From: an uncultured bacterium
Lineage (GTDB): Bacteria; Planctomycetota; UBA1135; GCA-002686595
Length of the DNA: 42,429 nt
Direction: 5' to 3'
NCBI GenBank assembly: GCA_937910685.1
Contig: CALEMP010000080.1
Span: 1-42,429, forward strand
Each line of letters opens with the position of its first letter. Position 1 is the stretch's first letter. The notes beneath the pieces were generated by a model, which was not told where the DNA came from, searched no databases, and worked only from the letters and a program-made list of their open reading frames with translations. The translations under genes were made by a program, and so were the position numbers. Positions 29,808 through 38,233 of this stretch are shown piece after piece.

Positions 29808-30200
29808 TCATCGTCGGGAATCGCGCAGGGCCTGCCTTTGCTGGCGCACGAGATCTTCCAGGTCGGTTTCTTCTTCCTCGGCTAGGAACCAGCCGCTGGC
29901 CTGGGGGTCCTGGTAGGTGCAGAGGGTGCAGAGTAGGCCCATGGTGGTTTTTGGGTCCATGCGTTCCAGGCTCTCTTGGCCGCATTCCGGGCAGGCCCGG
30001 TCGGCTCGCGCGGGCCAAAAAGTGGTGGCCCCGAGCCACAGCAGCACCAAGCCGGCGACCCCGTAGCCCACCCAGGTGAGGATCGAATCAGGCCTGAGGG
30101 TCAGAATGGCGGCTGCCAAGCCCACCGCACCTAGCAGGATCAGGGGCAGGATCAGGGGCAGGAGGAAGGCGATCCAGGAGGCGGGGCGGGGAGGGTTCAT
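29808..30200 (-). CDS. Two-helix membrane protein with cytosolic zinc ribbon
   Basis: 130 residues. Two hydrophobic helices (about 9-34 and 42-63) are followed by a CPEC...CTLC pair (about 70-73 and 91-94) that fits a zinc ribbon, and by an acidic, coiled-coil-prone tail (EEEETDLEDLVRQQRQAL). No named family is recognised. It precedes the bifunctional-nuclease-like gene by 13 bp and is divergent from the hydrate dehydratase gene. A role as membrane tether or sensor is possible but not shown. Confidence 0.68.
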   Translation of the reverse strand: MNPPRPASWIAFLLPLILPLILLGAVGLAAAILTLRPDSILTWVGYGVAGLVLLWLGATTFWPARADRACPECGQESLERMDPKTTMGLLCTLCTYQDPQASGWFLAEEEETDLEDLVRQQRQALRDSRR

Positions 30201-30259
30201 GGTGGCTCGTGGGCAGGATAACCCTCGCTGACCGCCTCCCTCGGGTTAGAGTCGGATCC

Positions 30260-31174
30260 ATGGCGAAATCTTCGTCCAATCCCCCCGTGTCTTCCCTCCC
30301 CGAGCCCCACCTCCCCGAACCCCTTCCCGGGGACTCCCACAAGGGGGATGCGGGGCGTGTGCTGTGCATCGCGGGTTCGACGGAGATGCCCGGGGCGGCG
30401 ATCCTCGCCGCCCGCGCGGCCCAGCGCACGGGGGCCGGGTTGGTCACAGTGGTCCACCTTTGGCCGGGTACCTTGCCCATCGTGGCCGGCGCATGCCCCG
30501 AGGTCTTGCATCTCGATGTGAGCGCCAAGCGTGACTTGCTCGCGGGACGCATTCCCAGCGCCCTGCGCAATCTGCGCCACAATGTGCGTCTCGTGGGACC
30601 GGGTTTGACACGTTCGGGGAGCACGCGTGAATTGGTGCACCGCTTGCTCGAAGACCAAGACAACACGACGCCGCTCCTGTTGGACGCGGATGCCCTGGGC
30701 GTGTTGTCGGGCCATCCAGACTTGGTGGTCAAGGCCAAGTGCGAAGTGATCTTGACGCCCCATCCCGGTGAAGCGCGCGGGCTGCTGGGTGAAGACTTTG
30801 GTAGCAGCGACGAAGACCGGCTGGCAGCCGCGCGTCGCTTGGCGGAGATCACCCAAGCAACCGTGGTGCTCAAGGGACAAAGAACCGTGGTTGTGCGCGG
30901 CGATCGCTCGTGGGTTTGCCAAGGGGGGAATGCGGGCATGGCCACCGCCGGATCGGGGGATGTGTTGAGCGGGATCATTGCGGCACTGTTGTGCCGCTGT
31001 ACGGACGATGGAAATGCCTACGGCAGCTTGGATGCGGTTTGCGCCGGAGTCGAATTGCACGCCCGAGCTGGCGACTTGCAGCGGGCTAAGTTAGGACCCG
31101 AGTGCTTGATTGCTGGGGATCTGATCGACGGTTTGCCTGGAGCCTTCCGCGAGATGCGGGGGGAAGGTGCGTGA
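30260..31174 (+). CDS. nnrD: ADP-dependent NAD(P)H-hydrate dehydratase
   Basis: 304 residues from the ATG at 30260. The enzyme repairs hydrated NAD(P)H using ADP (or ATP). The ribokinase-like fold is shown by GRVLCIAGS near 32-40, AGLVTVV, LLDADALGVLSG near 140-152, ILTPHPGEARGLLG near 164-178 and the signature GNAGMATAGSGDVLSGIIAAL near 223-243, containing the catalytic Asp in GSGD. The NnrE epimerase domain found fused in many bacteria (YjeF N) is absent, so an epimerase should be encoded elsewhere. Its stop overlaps the GTG start of the HEAT-repeat gene (GTGA). Confidence 0.94.
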   Translation: MAKSSSNPPVSSLPEPHLPEPLPGDSHKGDAGRVLCIAGSTEMPGAAILAARAAQRTGAGLVTVVHLWPGTLPIVAGACPEVLHLDVSAKRDLLAGRIPSALRNLRHNVRLVGPGLTRSGSTRELVHRLLEDQDNTTPLLLDADALGVLSGHPDLVVKAKCEVILTPHPGEARGLLGEDFGSSDEDRLAAARRLAEITQATVVLKGQRTVVVRGDRSWVCQGGNAGMATAGSGDVLSGIIAALLCRCTDDGNAYGSLDAVCAGVELHARAGDLQRAKLGPECLIAGDLIDGLPGAFREMRGEGA

Positions 31175-33726
31175 GGGGAATCCTGGGCAGACTATTCAGA
31201 GGGTCGCTGGTGGCAACCCTCTTTGGCGCCTTGGCCCTAGGAGCCTTTGCCCAATCCGACGCGGTGGAGCGCGAGGCACGCATCCGGGTGCTCGCACTTG
31301 GCGATGGAGGGCAAGGGGAGCGGCTCGACGCACTGCTGGTTTCTGATTCCTGGGCCGAACGATTGGTGGCCTTGGAAGCCATTGCGCGCTCCGAAACCGG
31401 TGGGGTCCTGGAGATGGTGTTGGATCAGGTACGCGCTTGCTTGGACCATCCCCAACCCAATGTGCGTGCCGGAGCGATTCGTGCTCTCGTGAGTGGGGGA
31501 GGCGCCGAATCCGAAACTTTTCAGGCGGAAATGATGGGCCTGGCAAAGGATGTGCACCCACTCGTGCGCACCGCCGCTGCCCGTTGCGGCCTGCCCACGG
31601 TGTTGGCTGAGCTGGTGGAGGATGGGGACCCGATGGTTCGCGCCGTGGCCCATTGGCACTTGATGACCGCGGGACCAGGTGCTTGGCGAGAACAACGGGA
31701 CGCGGTTTTGTGGGGCGCGGTGGAGTTGGCCGATGCGCTGGAGCCCTTGTCCCTGGGCGGAGTGTCCCCAGAGCTTGCCCTGGCCCTGCGCGCTTCGGAC
31801 CATCCCGATCAGATCCTGATTGAAGGCCTATGCGTCAGCGCTGGGCTCGACCCGTTGATGCCCGTGCTCCTTGGGGAATTCTGTGCCGGTATCGACCACC
31901 AGCGCGTACTGAAGCAGCGCCGGCAGTTGGCGCAACTCTTGGGAGAGCGCGAAGACTTGACCTTGGCCAAGACCCTGGGCCTTGGGTTGTTCGAACAGGC
32001 CGAGGCTATGGACTTGGACGCGGAGGCTTCACTGGAGTTACTGTTGGAAGGGGCAGCCCTATGCCTGCCTCCCAAGCAGGCGGCCTCGGTGGGGCAGGCT
32101 CTTGACGATGAGCGCGCCTTGATTTTTTGGCAGACCTTGGGCGGGCGCAAGTATCGCTGGCGCGCGGCGGACCTGGAGCCCTGGCTCTTTTCCGATCGGA
32201 ATGCGGCCCTGCGTTTTGACATTGCGCTCTTTGCCTCGGGCCAACTGAATGGACCCCACGCAAAAGAGTGGGTCACTTTGTTTTTGGAATTGGTGCAGGG
32301 GCCTGCTCCCAGCCTGCGCTTAGCGGCCTTTCGCTGGTTGTCCGATGTGGAACTCGACCCGGACCAGGAACAAGCCTTGCGGGATCGTTGGGCCAGGTTA
32401 CCTGCTGGAGCTCGCCGGGAGCGCCTGCGGGATTTGCCCCGGGGCCGGGCCTTGCCGGCATTCCGGGCGGACTTCTTGAAGTTGCTTACGGATGAACCGA
32501 CGGACGCCAGCGGGGCTATCGAGTTGCTTGGGCGGTTTCGGGGAGATGCGGGGGTGAGCGAAGTCTTGGAGGAGGAGTTGGCCCGGGCCTTGGGCGTGGT
32601 CGAGGGAGCCGAGGACACAGACCGTCGGCGGGCGGAGGCGACGGCCACTGATCTCTTGCAAGCCCTCGCACGGGTGAATCCCGAAGGCTCGCGAGAATTG
32701 ACCCGGCGCGGGTTGCAAATCGCCAGCAAGAATCATCCATCCACGCGCCACGAGTTAGGCAAGGCGGCGCTGGCCGTGTTGGCTCGCGGTGGGGACGGCC
32801 GCGCCGATCTGTTGGGCGTCATGGAGCTGGGAAATCCACCCCGTCTGCGATTCGAAGCGGCCTTGCAAGGGGTGCGCTGGCAAGCAGATATTGAGCCTTT
32901 CCGCAGCACCTTGGTTGAGCTGTTCGACTCGGTGGACCGGGTTCTGCAGTTGCGGGCGGTGCGCGCCTTGGGCCGGCTGAAGGAAGTGTCCCTGGGTGGG
33001 GACTTTGTCCGTTGGATCGCGGACCCCGCCGGGCAACAAGAGGTTCAAGTAGCAGCCATCGAAGCCCTTGGCCAGTGCAAGGATCTGGAGGCATTGGCTC
33101 CCCTGTTGCAACTTGCCTCCCCTGATTTGCGGCTGGCGGTGGTGGACCAATTGTGCAATCTCGAAGGGGCGGAAGAGCTTCTGCGTCGAGAATTGGAAGC
33201 CCGCCTTGCAGATGGGGTGGCCATGCCCGCAAACCCCTTTGTGGGATCCGAATTACTGGACCTGTTGCGCGCCCTGGCCTGTGGCGGGCCCGTGCCCCAG
33301 GAATGGTTGGGGCTGATCCTGGAGCGGCCCATGGCCCAAGCGGCTTCCTACATGACTCTGCGGTTTCGTGGGGAAAGTCTGCCTGGGACCCTCTCGAACT
33401 GGCGCCCCGAACTGGAGGCCTTCCGGGCCTTGGCCAACAATGGTCAGGCCCCCGCAGTCTTGGCTGCTGCGGGGGAGTGGTGGCGCCTCGACGCGAGGCT
33501 TCTGTACGAGCTGGCCCACTTTGCAGCCCGGGATAAGAATACCTCTGCCCGGCTCCTGAGCGCTGCCCGGGTAGCCCTAGCAGGGGAACAAAACCCACGC
33601 AGCAGCTTGCAGGTGCGGTGGCTGCGGGCGGGCCCTGGGGCTGGGGATCCGGCCGTAATCGAGCGCCACCTGGGTCGAGCCCTGCGGGGCCTTTCCCAAT
33701 CCCAACGGGGCCGTTTGGGCCGTTGA
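31171..33726 (+). CDS. Large exported HEAT-repeat protein
   Basis: 851 residues from a GTG at 31171 that overlaps the nnrD stop and follows GGGGGGAAGG, a strong ribosome-binding site; the open frame extends 23 codons further up. A signal peptide (LVATLFGALALGAFA) follows. Nearly the whole protein is built of helical pairs of HEAT/ARM type: WAERLVALEAIARSE, HPQPNVRAGAIRALVSGG, HPLVRTAAARCGLP, VLQLRAVRALGRLKEVS, VQVAAIEALGQCKDLEALAPL. No catalytic motif is present. It would form a periplasmic solenoid scaffold. Coupling to a cytosolic metabolite-repair enzyme looks like transcript packing rather than a shared pathway. Confidence 0.82.
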   Translation: MRGILGRLFRGSLVATLFGALALGAFAQSDAVEREARIRVLALGDGGQGERLDALLVSDSWAERLVALEAIARSETGGVLEMVLDQVRACLDHPQPNVRAGAIRALVSGGGAESETFQAEMMGLAKDVHPLVRTAAARCGLPTVLAELVEDGDPMVRAVAHWHLMTAGPGAWREQRDAVLWGAVELADALEPLSLGGVSPELALALRASDHPDQILIEGLCVSAGLDPLMPVLLGEFCAGIDHQRVLKQRRQLAQLLGEREDLTLAKTLGLGLFEQAEAMDLDAEASLELLLEGAALCLPPKQAASVGQALDDERALIFWQTLGGRKYRWRAADLEPWLFSDRNAALRFDIALFASGQLNGPHAKEWVTLFLELVQGPAPSLRLAAFRWLSDVELDPDQEQALRDRWARLPAGARRERLRDLPRGRALPAFRADFLKLLTDEPTDASGAIELLGRFRGDAGVSEVLEEELARALGVVEGAEDTDRRRAEATATDLLQALARVNPEGSRELTRRGLQIASKNHPSTRHELGKAALAVLARGGDGRADLLGVMELGNPPRLRFEAALQGVRWQADIEPFRSTLVELFDSVDRVLQLRAVRALGRLKEVSLGGDFVRWIADPAGQQEVQVAAIEALGQCKDLEALAPLLQLASPDLRLAVVDQLCNLEGAEELLRRELEARLADGVAMPANPFVGSELLDLLRALACGGPVPQEWLGLILERPMAQAASYMTLRFRGESLPGTLSNWRPELEAFRALANNGQAPAVLAAAGEWWRLDARLLYELAHFAARDKNTSARLLSAARVALAGEQNPRSSLQVRWLRAGPGAGDPAVIERHLGRALRGLSQSQRGRLGR

Positions 33727-33802
33727 TGGTCTCGCGTGAGGCGGGTACAATAGGCTCCCTGCGCACCGAATCCTTTCCCCTATTGCAACACGACAATCAA
33801 CC

Positions 33803-34600
33803 ATGAGCACGACATCCGTTACCCTCCCCGTTGGGGCGATTGAGACCCTTGATGACGGCATCGGGTTCATCTCTCTCGTGGACCGCATGCAAGAGGATTC
33901 GTCCCTCAAGGTGGTCAATGCTGCGCGTATTTCTTACGACAAGCGTAAGGATTCCTTTGCCGATGCGGACAGCAAGCTGTGCGGGTTCCTGTGGAAGCAC
34001 GGGCATACTTCACCCTTCCGCCATTCGTTCTTTACGTTCCATTGGAAGGCGCCTCTGTTTGTCTTCCGTCAAGCGTTCAAGTACCAGGTGGGATCCGGCT
34101 GGCGCGAGTACGAGGCCAACGGCCACTCCGTTTCACTGGATGTGTTCGACGTCTTCTTCGACACGGACAAGGGTTGTTCCTGGAACGAGATCAGCGGTCG
34201 CTATGTGCAGTGGACCCCCGAGTTCTATGTGCCCAGCACCATGCGCTCGAATCCTTCCCATGGGAACAAGCAAGCGTCTGTGGATTTGCCCGCAGACTTC
34301 GATCACGCGGGCGAACGTCAAGCGATGCTCGACGAGTGCAACGCCTCTTTCGAGCGTTACGAGGATCGTATCGAGCGCGGCGTAGCCAAGGAGATCGCGC
34401 GCATGATGCTTCCCCAGAGCCTCTACACCCAGGCCTATTGGACCGTCAGCCTGCAAGGCGTGCTGCACTTCCTGGACCAACGTCTGTCGGTGGATGCTCA
34501 GTATGAAATCCGTCAATTTGCGGAGGGCATCCTGACGTTGCTGCAGCCCGAGTTGGAGCGCATCGGAGTCGATATCGATGCCCTCCGATCGAGCCACTGA
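33803..34600 (+). CDS. thyX: FAD-dependent thymidylate synthase ThyX with insertion in signature motif
   Basis: 265 residues. ThyX methylates dUMP using methylenetetrahydrofolate and FAD. HTSPFRHSFFTFHWKAPLFV (68-87), VAKEIARMMLPQSLYTQAYW and the C-terminal AQYEIRQFAE are typical. The canonical RHRx7S region is changed: FRQAFKYQVG (88-97) carries K-Y-Q in place of R-H-R, related to the K-H-Q form I know from some phage and bacterial ThyX, and about 28 residues (98-125) are inserted before SWNEISGRYV (126-135). The rest of the fold is conserved, so the enzyme is probably active, but this needs proof. No strong ribosome-binding site precedes the ATG. Confidence 0.92.
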   Translation: MSTTSVTLPVGAIETLDDGIGFISLVDRMQEDSSLKVVNAARISYDKRKDSFADADSKLCGFLWKHGHTSPFRHSFFTFHWKAPLFVFRQAFKYQVGSGWREYEANGHSVSLDVFDVFFDTDKGCSWNEISGRYVQWTPEFYVPSTMRSNPSHGNKQASVDLPADFDHAGERQAMLDECNASFERYEDRIERGVAKEIARMMLPQSLYTQAYWTVSLQGVLHFLDQRLSVDAQYEIRQFAEGILTLLQPELERIGVDIDALRSSH

Positions 34601-34658
34601 TGAACTGGGCAAGTTTGCCCATGAACCCCACCCCTTGCCGGCCCGTTTGCCCTTTGTC

Positions 34659-35474
34659 ATGAACTTCAATTCGCGCATTTCCCTCTTGGCCTTGGCTAGT
34701 TTGACGCCGCTCCTGGTGGGTTGGGCCCAGGACCCCGCCGATGGCCCTGACCCCTTGGCGGGTTTGCGGGATGTGTTTGAGGCCCAGGGGATTGCCCTGG
34801 AGCTAGACCAGGGTCGGGTTTCGATTCCTGCGGAGGTGGCCGTGACCAACGACCTATTGGAGTACCTCCTGGCTGGGCCGCAGGGAGCCGCCCACGAGAC
34901 CCTCTTGCTCACCGATGTGGACCCGGAGATGCTGAACGCGGCGCTTTTGACCCTCGGGGCCAAGCCCGGGACCAATGCGGATTGGGCGCCCATGGATCCG
35001 CTGCCAAGCCAGGCTGAAATCGACGCTGGGGTGCTTCCCTATGAGGTGACTCTGCCCGAGGGGGATGGCTTCTTCCTCTATGTGGGGTGGCGCGAGGGGG
35101 AGGAGACCTATTTGTTTCGCATCGAAGATTTAGTGCGAGATCGTTTTCGCGGGCGCACTCTCCGGCGGCACGCGTTCATTTATCTCGGATCCCAGATGAT
35201 CGAGCGCGGCGAGAATAGCCCCGAGGTTTTTGCCGCGGCGGTCAATGGGAACTTGATCAACGTGAGTTTCTTTCGCGAGGGGCACACCCTCTTGACCACC
35301 GCACGGCCCGAGTGCGTGGATCAGTCTGCTTGGTTGGCCAACGCGTGGCTTCTGCCGCCCCGGGGAAGTGAAGTGCGTTTGATCTTTTCCAAGAGCCGCA
35401 TCCCGATGGGGTGGGACAGTCCAGTTGGTCTGCCCCTGGTCACGGCCGCCCCCGATCCCGGTGATGGCCGTTGA
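34659..35474 (+). CDS. Secreted YdjY-domain protein
   Basis: 271 residues from the ATG at 34659, followed by a signal peptide (ISLLALASLTPLLVGWAQ). The segment TNDLLEYLLAGPQGAAHETL with VDPEMLNAALLTLGAKPGTNADW matches the YdjY domain, whose conserved core is E-Y-x-L-x-x-x-x-G-K/A-x-H-E followed by L-H/N-x-A-L-L-x-x-G. The domain is found in exported proteins and has no known activity. The remainder is beta-rich. The stop overlaps a TTG start of the next gene (TTGA). The thyX gene ends 58 bp upstream. Confidence 0.8.
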   Translation: MNFNSRISLLALASLTPLLVGWAQDPADGPDPLAGLRDVFEAQGIALELDQGRVSIPAEVAVTNDLLEYLLAGPQGAAHETLLLTDVDPEMLNAALLTLGAKPGTNADWAPMDPLPSQAEIDAGVLPYEVTLPEGDGFFLYVGWREGEETYLFRIEDLVRDRFRGRTLRRHAFIYLGSQMIERGENSPEVFAAAVNGNLINVSFFREGHTLLTTARPECVDQSAWLANAWLLPPRGSEVRLIFSKSRIPMGWDSPVGLPLVTAAPDPGDGR

Positions 35475-36547
35475 ATTCTGAACCTTCGGCGACTGCTCAC
35501 ACGAATGCGCTCTTGAGCGCACTGCGCCATGGGACACGGGCCCGCGCTGCTGCACGTCTGGCCGAGGGATTGTTATTGGGCTTTGGGGTCTATCTTTGTT
35601 TGACGGCCCTTGCGGTGAGTGACGGGCACGCTCCCGCCAGCACAGCCGTCCTGTTCAGCGCTAGTCTTGCGAGCTGTTGCGCCGCACTCACCTGGGGCCT
35701 CGCCCATCGGCGGTCCGTTACGCAAGTTGCGGAGGACCTCAGTCAACTGGTTGGAATGGCCGAACTCAGCGCCGTTTGCCAAACCCAGGGAGCGTCCCCC
35801 GAACCCCTCGCAGAACTTGCCGCTCGGCGTGTGCTCATGCGCGTGCCTCCCCGCCGCCTCTGGCGCTTGGCCCTGCCGGATTCCTGGCCCTTGTTGTTGG
35901 CGCCCTTGGTCGGGGGCGTGCTGCTCTCCCTGGTCAGCGAGATGCAGCCAGAGATTCTCCGGGCCACCGTGGCTCAGGGCACCATGGAAGTGGTGCGGGC
36001 TGGGGCCAGCGCTGCTGCGGACCAGGTATTGACCGCGGTCAGCGAGGGTCGCCTGTCCCAGGATGTGGCCCAGGATGCTCTGGGATTGGCTCAGGAGGCC
36101 CGAGGTATCGACACCCAATTGGCGGGCCCGGAGGACTTGGAACGGCTGAGCGACTGGCTCGAAGATGCCGGTGCTCTTGAGGGACGGGTCGCAGGGGAGC
36201 CCGCTGCCCAGGAGGCCCTGGCCCAGGCACGGCGGGCGGGGGAAGCGGCCCTGATGGCCATGACCGCCGGCCGGGACCAGGATTCCTCTGCTGTGGCCCA
36301 AGGGGACCTTGGCCGTGATTCGGTAGAAAACGGCCGAGAGGTATCCGGCTCGGCAACTTCCTCGTCCCAACCCACACTCCAGGGGCAGACTCCCGCCCCC
36401 AAAGAAGGCACAATACCCGGCCCTCAGCAGCCTGCAGAAGGCGGATCGAGCTCCCTGCCCCCTGTGGGGCCAAAGAAGGGAGTGCTCGATTCCGCGCGGG
36501 ATGCCCGCCTGGTCCAGCACTGGCTAGAGCATCTCAAGAACCAATAA
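35471..36547 (+). CDS. Membrane protein of unknown function, coupled to YdjY gene
   Basis: 358 residues from a TTG at 35471 that overlaps the preceding stop. Hydrophobic segments at about 30-50, 57-77 and 138-157 indicate two to three membrane helices, separated by a helical cytosolic stretch (RSVTQVAEDLSQLVGMAELS). The second half is a long alanine- and glutamine-rich, probably coiled-coil region (about 165-280), ending in a low-complexity Pro/Ser/Gln linker and a basic tail. The layout recalls the N-terminal part of DUF4175-type proteins, but I cannot assign a family. A structural or scaffolding role is possible. Confidence 0.6.
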   Translation: MNSEPSATAHTNALLSALRHGTRARAAARLAEGLLLGFGVYLCLTALAVSDGHAPASTAVLFSASLASCCAALTWGLAHRRSVTQVAEDLSQLVGMAELSAVCQTQGASPEPLAELAARRVLMRVPPRRLWRLALPDSWPLLLAPLVGGVLLSLVSEMQPEILRATVAQGTMEVVRAGASAAADQVLTAVSEGRLSQDVAQDALGLAQEARGIDTQLAGPEDLERLSDWLEDAGALEGRVAGEPAAQEALAQARRAGEAALMAMTAGRDQDSSAVAQGDLGRDSVENGREVSGSATSSSQPTLQGQTPAPKEGTIPGPQQPAEGGSSSLPPVGPKKGVLDSARDARLVQHWLEHLKNQ

Positions 36548-36569
36548 ACCCGCGCCTATCCCTCCTATT

Positions 36570-37790
36570 TTGACCGTTTCTCCCCGTAGCGCGCCCCTGG
36601 GCGTTTGGTTGATTGGCGCTCGCGGCGCCATTAGCACGTGTTTGGCCTATGGCGTTTTTGGCCTGCGGCGTGGTTTGCTCGGTGCCACCGGTGTGGTCAC
36701 TGATGGTGAGCCCTTTTGCGAACTGCCCCTAGCGTCCGAGGATGATTTGGTTTTTGGAGGGCACGAGGTATCGACCCGTGACCTCTCCGCTTCCGTTGGG
36801 GAATTGGTCCAGGCCGGGGTCCTGCCCGGTGACTTGGCGCAGGCCTGTGCGGAAGAGGGCGACCTCTTTTCCGCCGCCACGCGACCGGGAATATTGGACG
36901 CCGCCGAAGTGGGGGGACAGGATTTGGATCCGCGATCCGCAGAGTTGGGAGCCCTCTTGCCCCGGGAACAAGTCGCCAGGGTGATCGCCGATTGGGATTC
37001 CTTTGAGGCCGAAAACAAACTGGACGGCATGGTTGTGGTGGACCTTTCCAGCACCGAAGCCCAACAGGAGGCGCGTCCAGCTTGGCAGTCCTTGGCAGCT
37101 TTCGAGGAAGAACTCGACAGTGGCCGGAGCCAGCCCGCAAGCGTGCTCTACGCCTATGCGGCCCTTTCATCCGGGCGACCGCTGGTGAACTTCACCCCGA
37201 ACCGCTCCGCGTCGATCCCGGCGTTGATGGAGCTAGCCGAGAAAAAGGGCGTGGCCCATGCGGGTCGCGATGGGAAGACCGGCGAGACTCTGCTGAAGAC
37301 GGCATTGGCTCCCATGTTCACCCACCGGGCCCTCAAGGTGCACGCGTGGCAGGGTTACAACATGTTGGGCAACCGCGACGGGGCGGTGCTTTCGGACAGT
37401 GCGCACCGTGCGACCAAGATTGAGAACAAGGACCGTGCCCTGCGTGAACTCTTGGGGGACGGTGATGAGTTGCACACGGGCGTGGGCATCGACTATGTGC
37501 CGTCCTTGGGCGATTGGAAAACCGCCATGGATCTGGTTCACTTCGAGGGCTTTTTAGGAGCCCGCATGACCCTGCAAATGACCTGGACGGGCAGCGATTC
37601 GGCGCTTGCCGCGCCCTTGGTCTTGGACTTGATCCGGTTGGTGGACTTCGCCCAGCGCGCTGGTGAGGGTGGGTCCTTGACCGCGACGGCGTGTTTCTTC
37701 AAGGCACCGGTCAGCGGTGGCAGCCACGACTTTCATCAGCAGCACGCGAAGCTCGTGCACTGGGCAGAGAAGCACCTAGCCGAGGGCTAG
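36570..37790 (+). CDS. ino1: myo-Inositol-1-phosphate synthase
   Basis: 406 residues from a TTG at 36570, 22 bp after the previous stop. The enzyme converts glucose 6-phosphate to inositol 1(3)-phosphate with NAD. VWLIGARGAISTCLAYG near 12-28 is the Rossmann glycine-rich loop. NFTPNRSASIPALMELAEKKG, GRDGKTGETLLKTALAPMF, HAWQGYNMLGNRDGAVLSD and GIDYVPSLGDWKTAMD are hallmark motifs, with the catalytic lysines in DGKTGE and near TKIENK. Products would feed phosphatidylinositol or compatible solutes; no further inositol gene is in the window. Downstream lies a hairpin-rich non-coding stretch. Confidence 0.93.
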   Translation: MTVSPRSAPLGVWLIGARGAISTCLAYGVFGLRRGLLGATGVVTDGEPFCELPLASEDDLVFGGHEVSTRDLSASVGELVQAGVLPGDLAQACAEEGDLFSAATRPGILDAAEVGGQDLDPRSAELGALLPREQVARVIADWDSFEAENKLDGMVVVDLSSTEAQQEARPAWQSLAAFEEELDSGRSQPASVLYAYAALSSGRPLVNFTPNRSASIPALMELAEKKGVAHAGRDGKTGETLLKTALAPMFTHRALKVHAWQGYNMLGNRDGAVLSDSAHRATKIENKDRALRELLGDGDELHTGVGIDYVPSLGDWKTAMDLVHFEGFLGARMTLQMTWTGSDSALAAPLVLDLIRLVDFAQRAGEGGSLTATACFFKAPVSGGSHDFHQQHAKLVHWAEKHLAEG

Positions 37791-37809
37791 GGAGTTGATT
37801 TGCCTGATC

Positions 37810-37827
37810 TGGGCATTTCCATGCCCA
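37810..37827. terminator. Hairpin behind ino1
   Basis: TGGGCA-TTTCCA-TGCCCA forms a 6-bp stem with a 6-base loop 19 bp after the ino1 stop. There is no T-tract, so termination is uncertain. Confidence 0.35.
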
Positions 37828-37870
37828 TCAATGGGGTTCCGCAAGTGCTTGGGGCTACGGGGTTTAGAGC

Positions 37871-37935
37871 CGATGCCCGGGCGCTGAAACGCGATTCCCT
37901 CCAAGAAGTTGGAGACTCTTCCGTATGGGAAGAGT
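37871..37935 (+). ncRNA. Structured leader candidate with adjacent hairpins
   Basis: Within the 193-bp gap 37791-37983, CTCCAA-GAAG-TTGGAG (37899-37914) is followed with no spacer by ACTCTTCC-GTATG-GGAAGAGT (37915-37935); the two perfect stems could stack. A smaller GCG...CGC stem (37881-37893) precedes them. The strand is assumed from the downstream Cys-rich gene, whose start lies 48 bp on. No known riboswitch consensus is matched convincingly. Confidence 0.4.
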
Positions 37936-37983
37936 AAGTCAGGAGCGTTGGAGTGATTCCGCGCCTCCTTGGCCCAGCATCTG

Positions 37984-38226
37984 ATGAAAACCCTTATCCG
38001 TCCCCTGATTCTGTTTCTTGCGATTTGCGCATCGACACTCGTCCTAGCTGGCGGGTTCTTGAACAGTGCCCGTGGGGTTGAGGCCCGGAGTTCGCGACCT
38101 GTTCCCGGTGCTTCCCAGGAAGTCCCGGAGCCCGCTGGATGCTGCGCATCTGATTCATCCCCGCAAGATTGCTGCGCGTTCGACTGTGACGACGAGCAAC
38201 GCGCGTGTCAGCACCTTGCTGGCTGA
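37984..38226 (+). CDS. Tiny exported Cys-rich protein
   Basis: 80 residues from the ATG at 37984. A hydrophobic signal or anchor segment (LIRPLILFLAICASTLVLAG) is followed by a short linker and a C-terminal region with six cysteines in the pattern CC-x9-CC-x3-C-x7-C, surrounded by Asp residues. The arrangement suits a disulfide-bonded or metal-binding mini-domain. No family is recognised. It is an isolated plus-strand gene between ino1 and a minus-strand hydrolase gene whose end is 7 bp away, preceded by a hairpin-rich leader. Signal-like N-terminus and clustered cysteines make a chance ORF less likely. Confidence 0.55.
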   Translation: MKTLIRPLILFLAICASTLVLAGGFLNSARGVEARSSRPVPGASQEVPEPAGCCASDSSPQDCCAFDCDDEQRACQHLAG

Positions 38227-38233
38227 CCTAGCC

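Noticed and set aside
37871..37983. Cobalamin riboswitch
   Set aside because: AAGTCAGGAG at 37936 recalls part of the B12-box region, but the conserved core, the pairing partner and the expected upstream boxes are missing, and the downstream gene is not a B12 gene.
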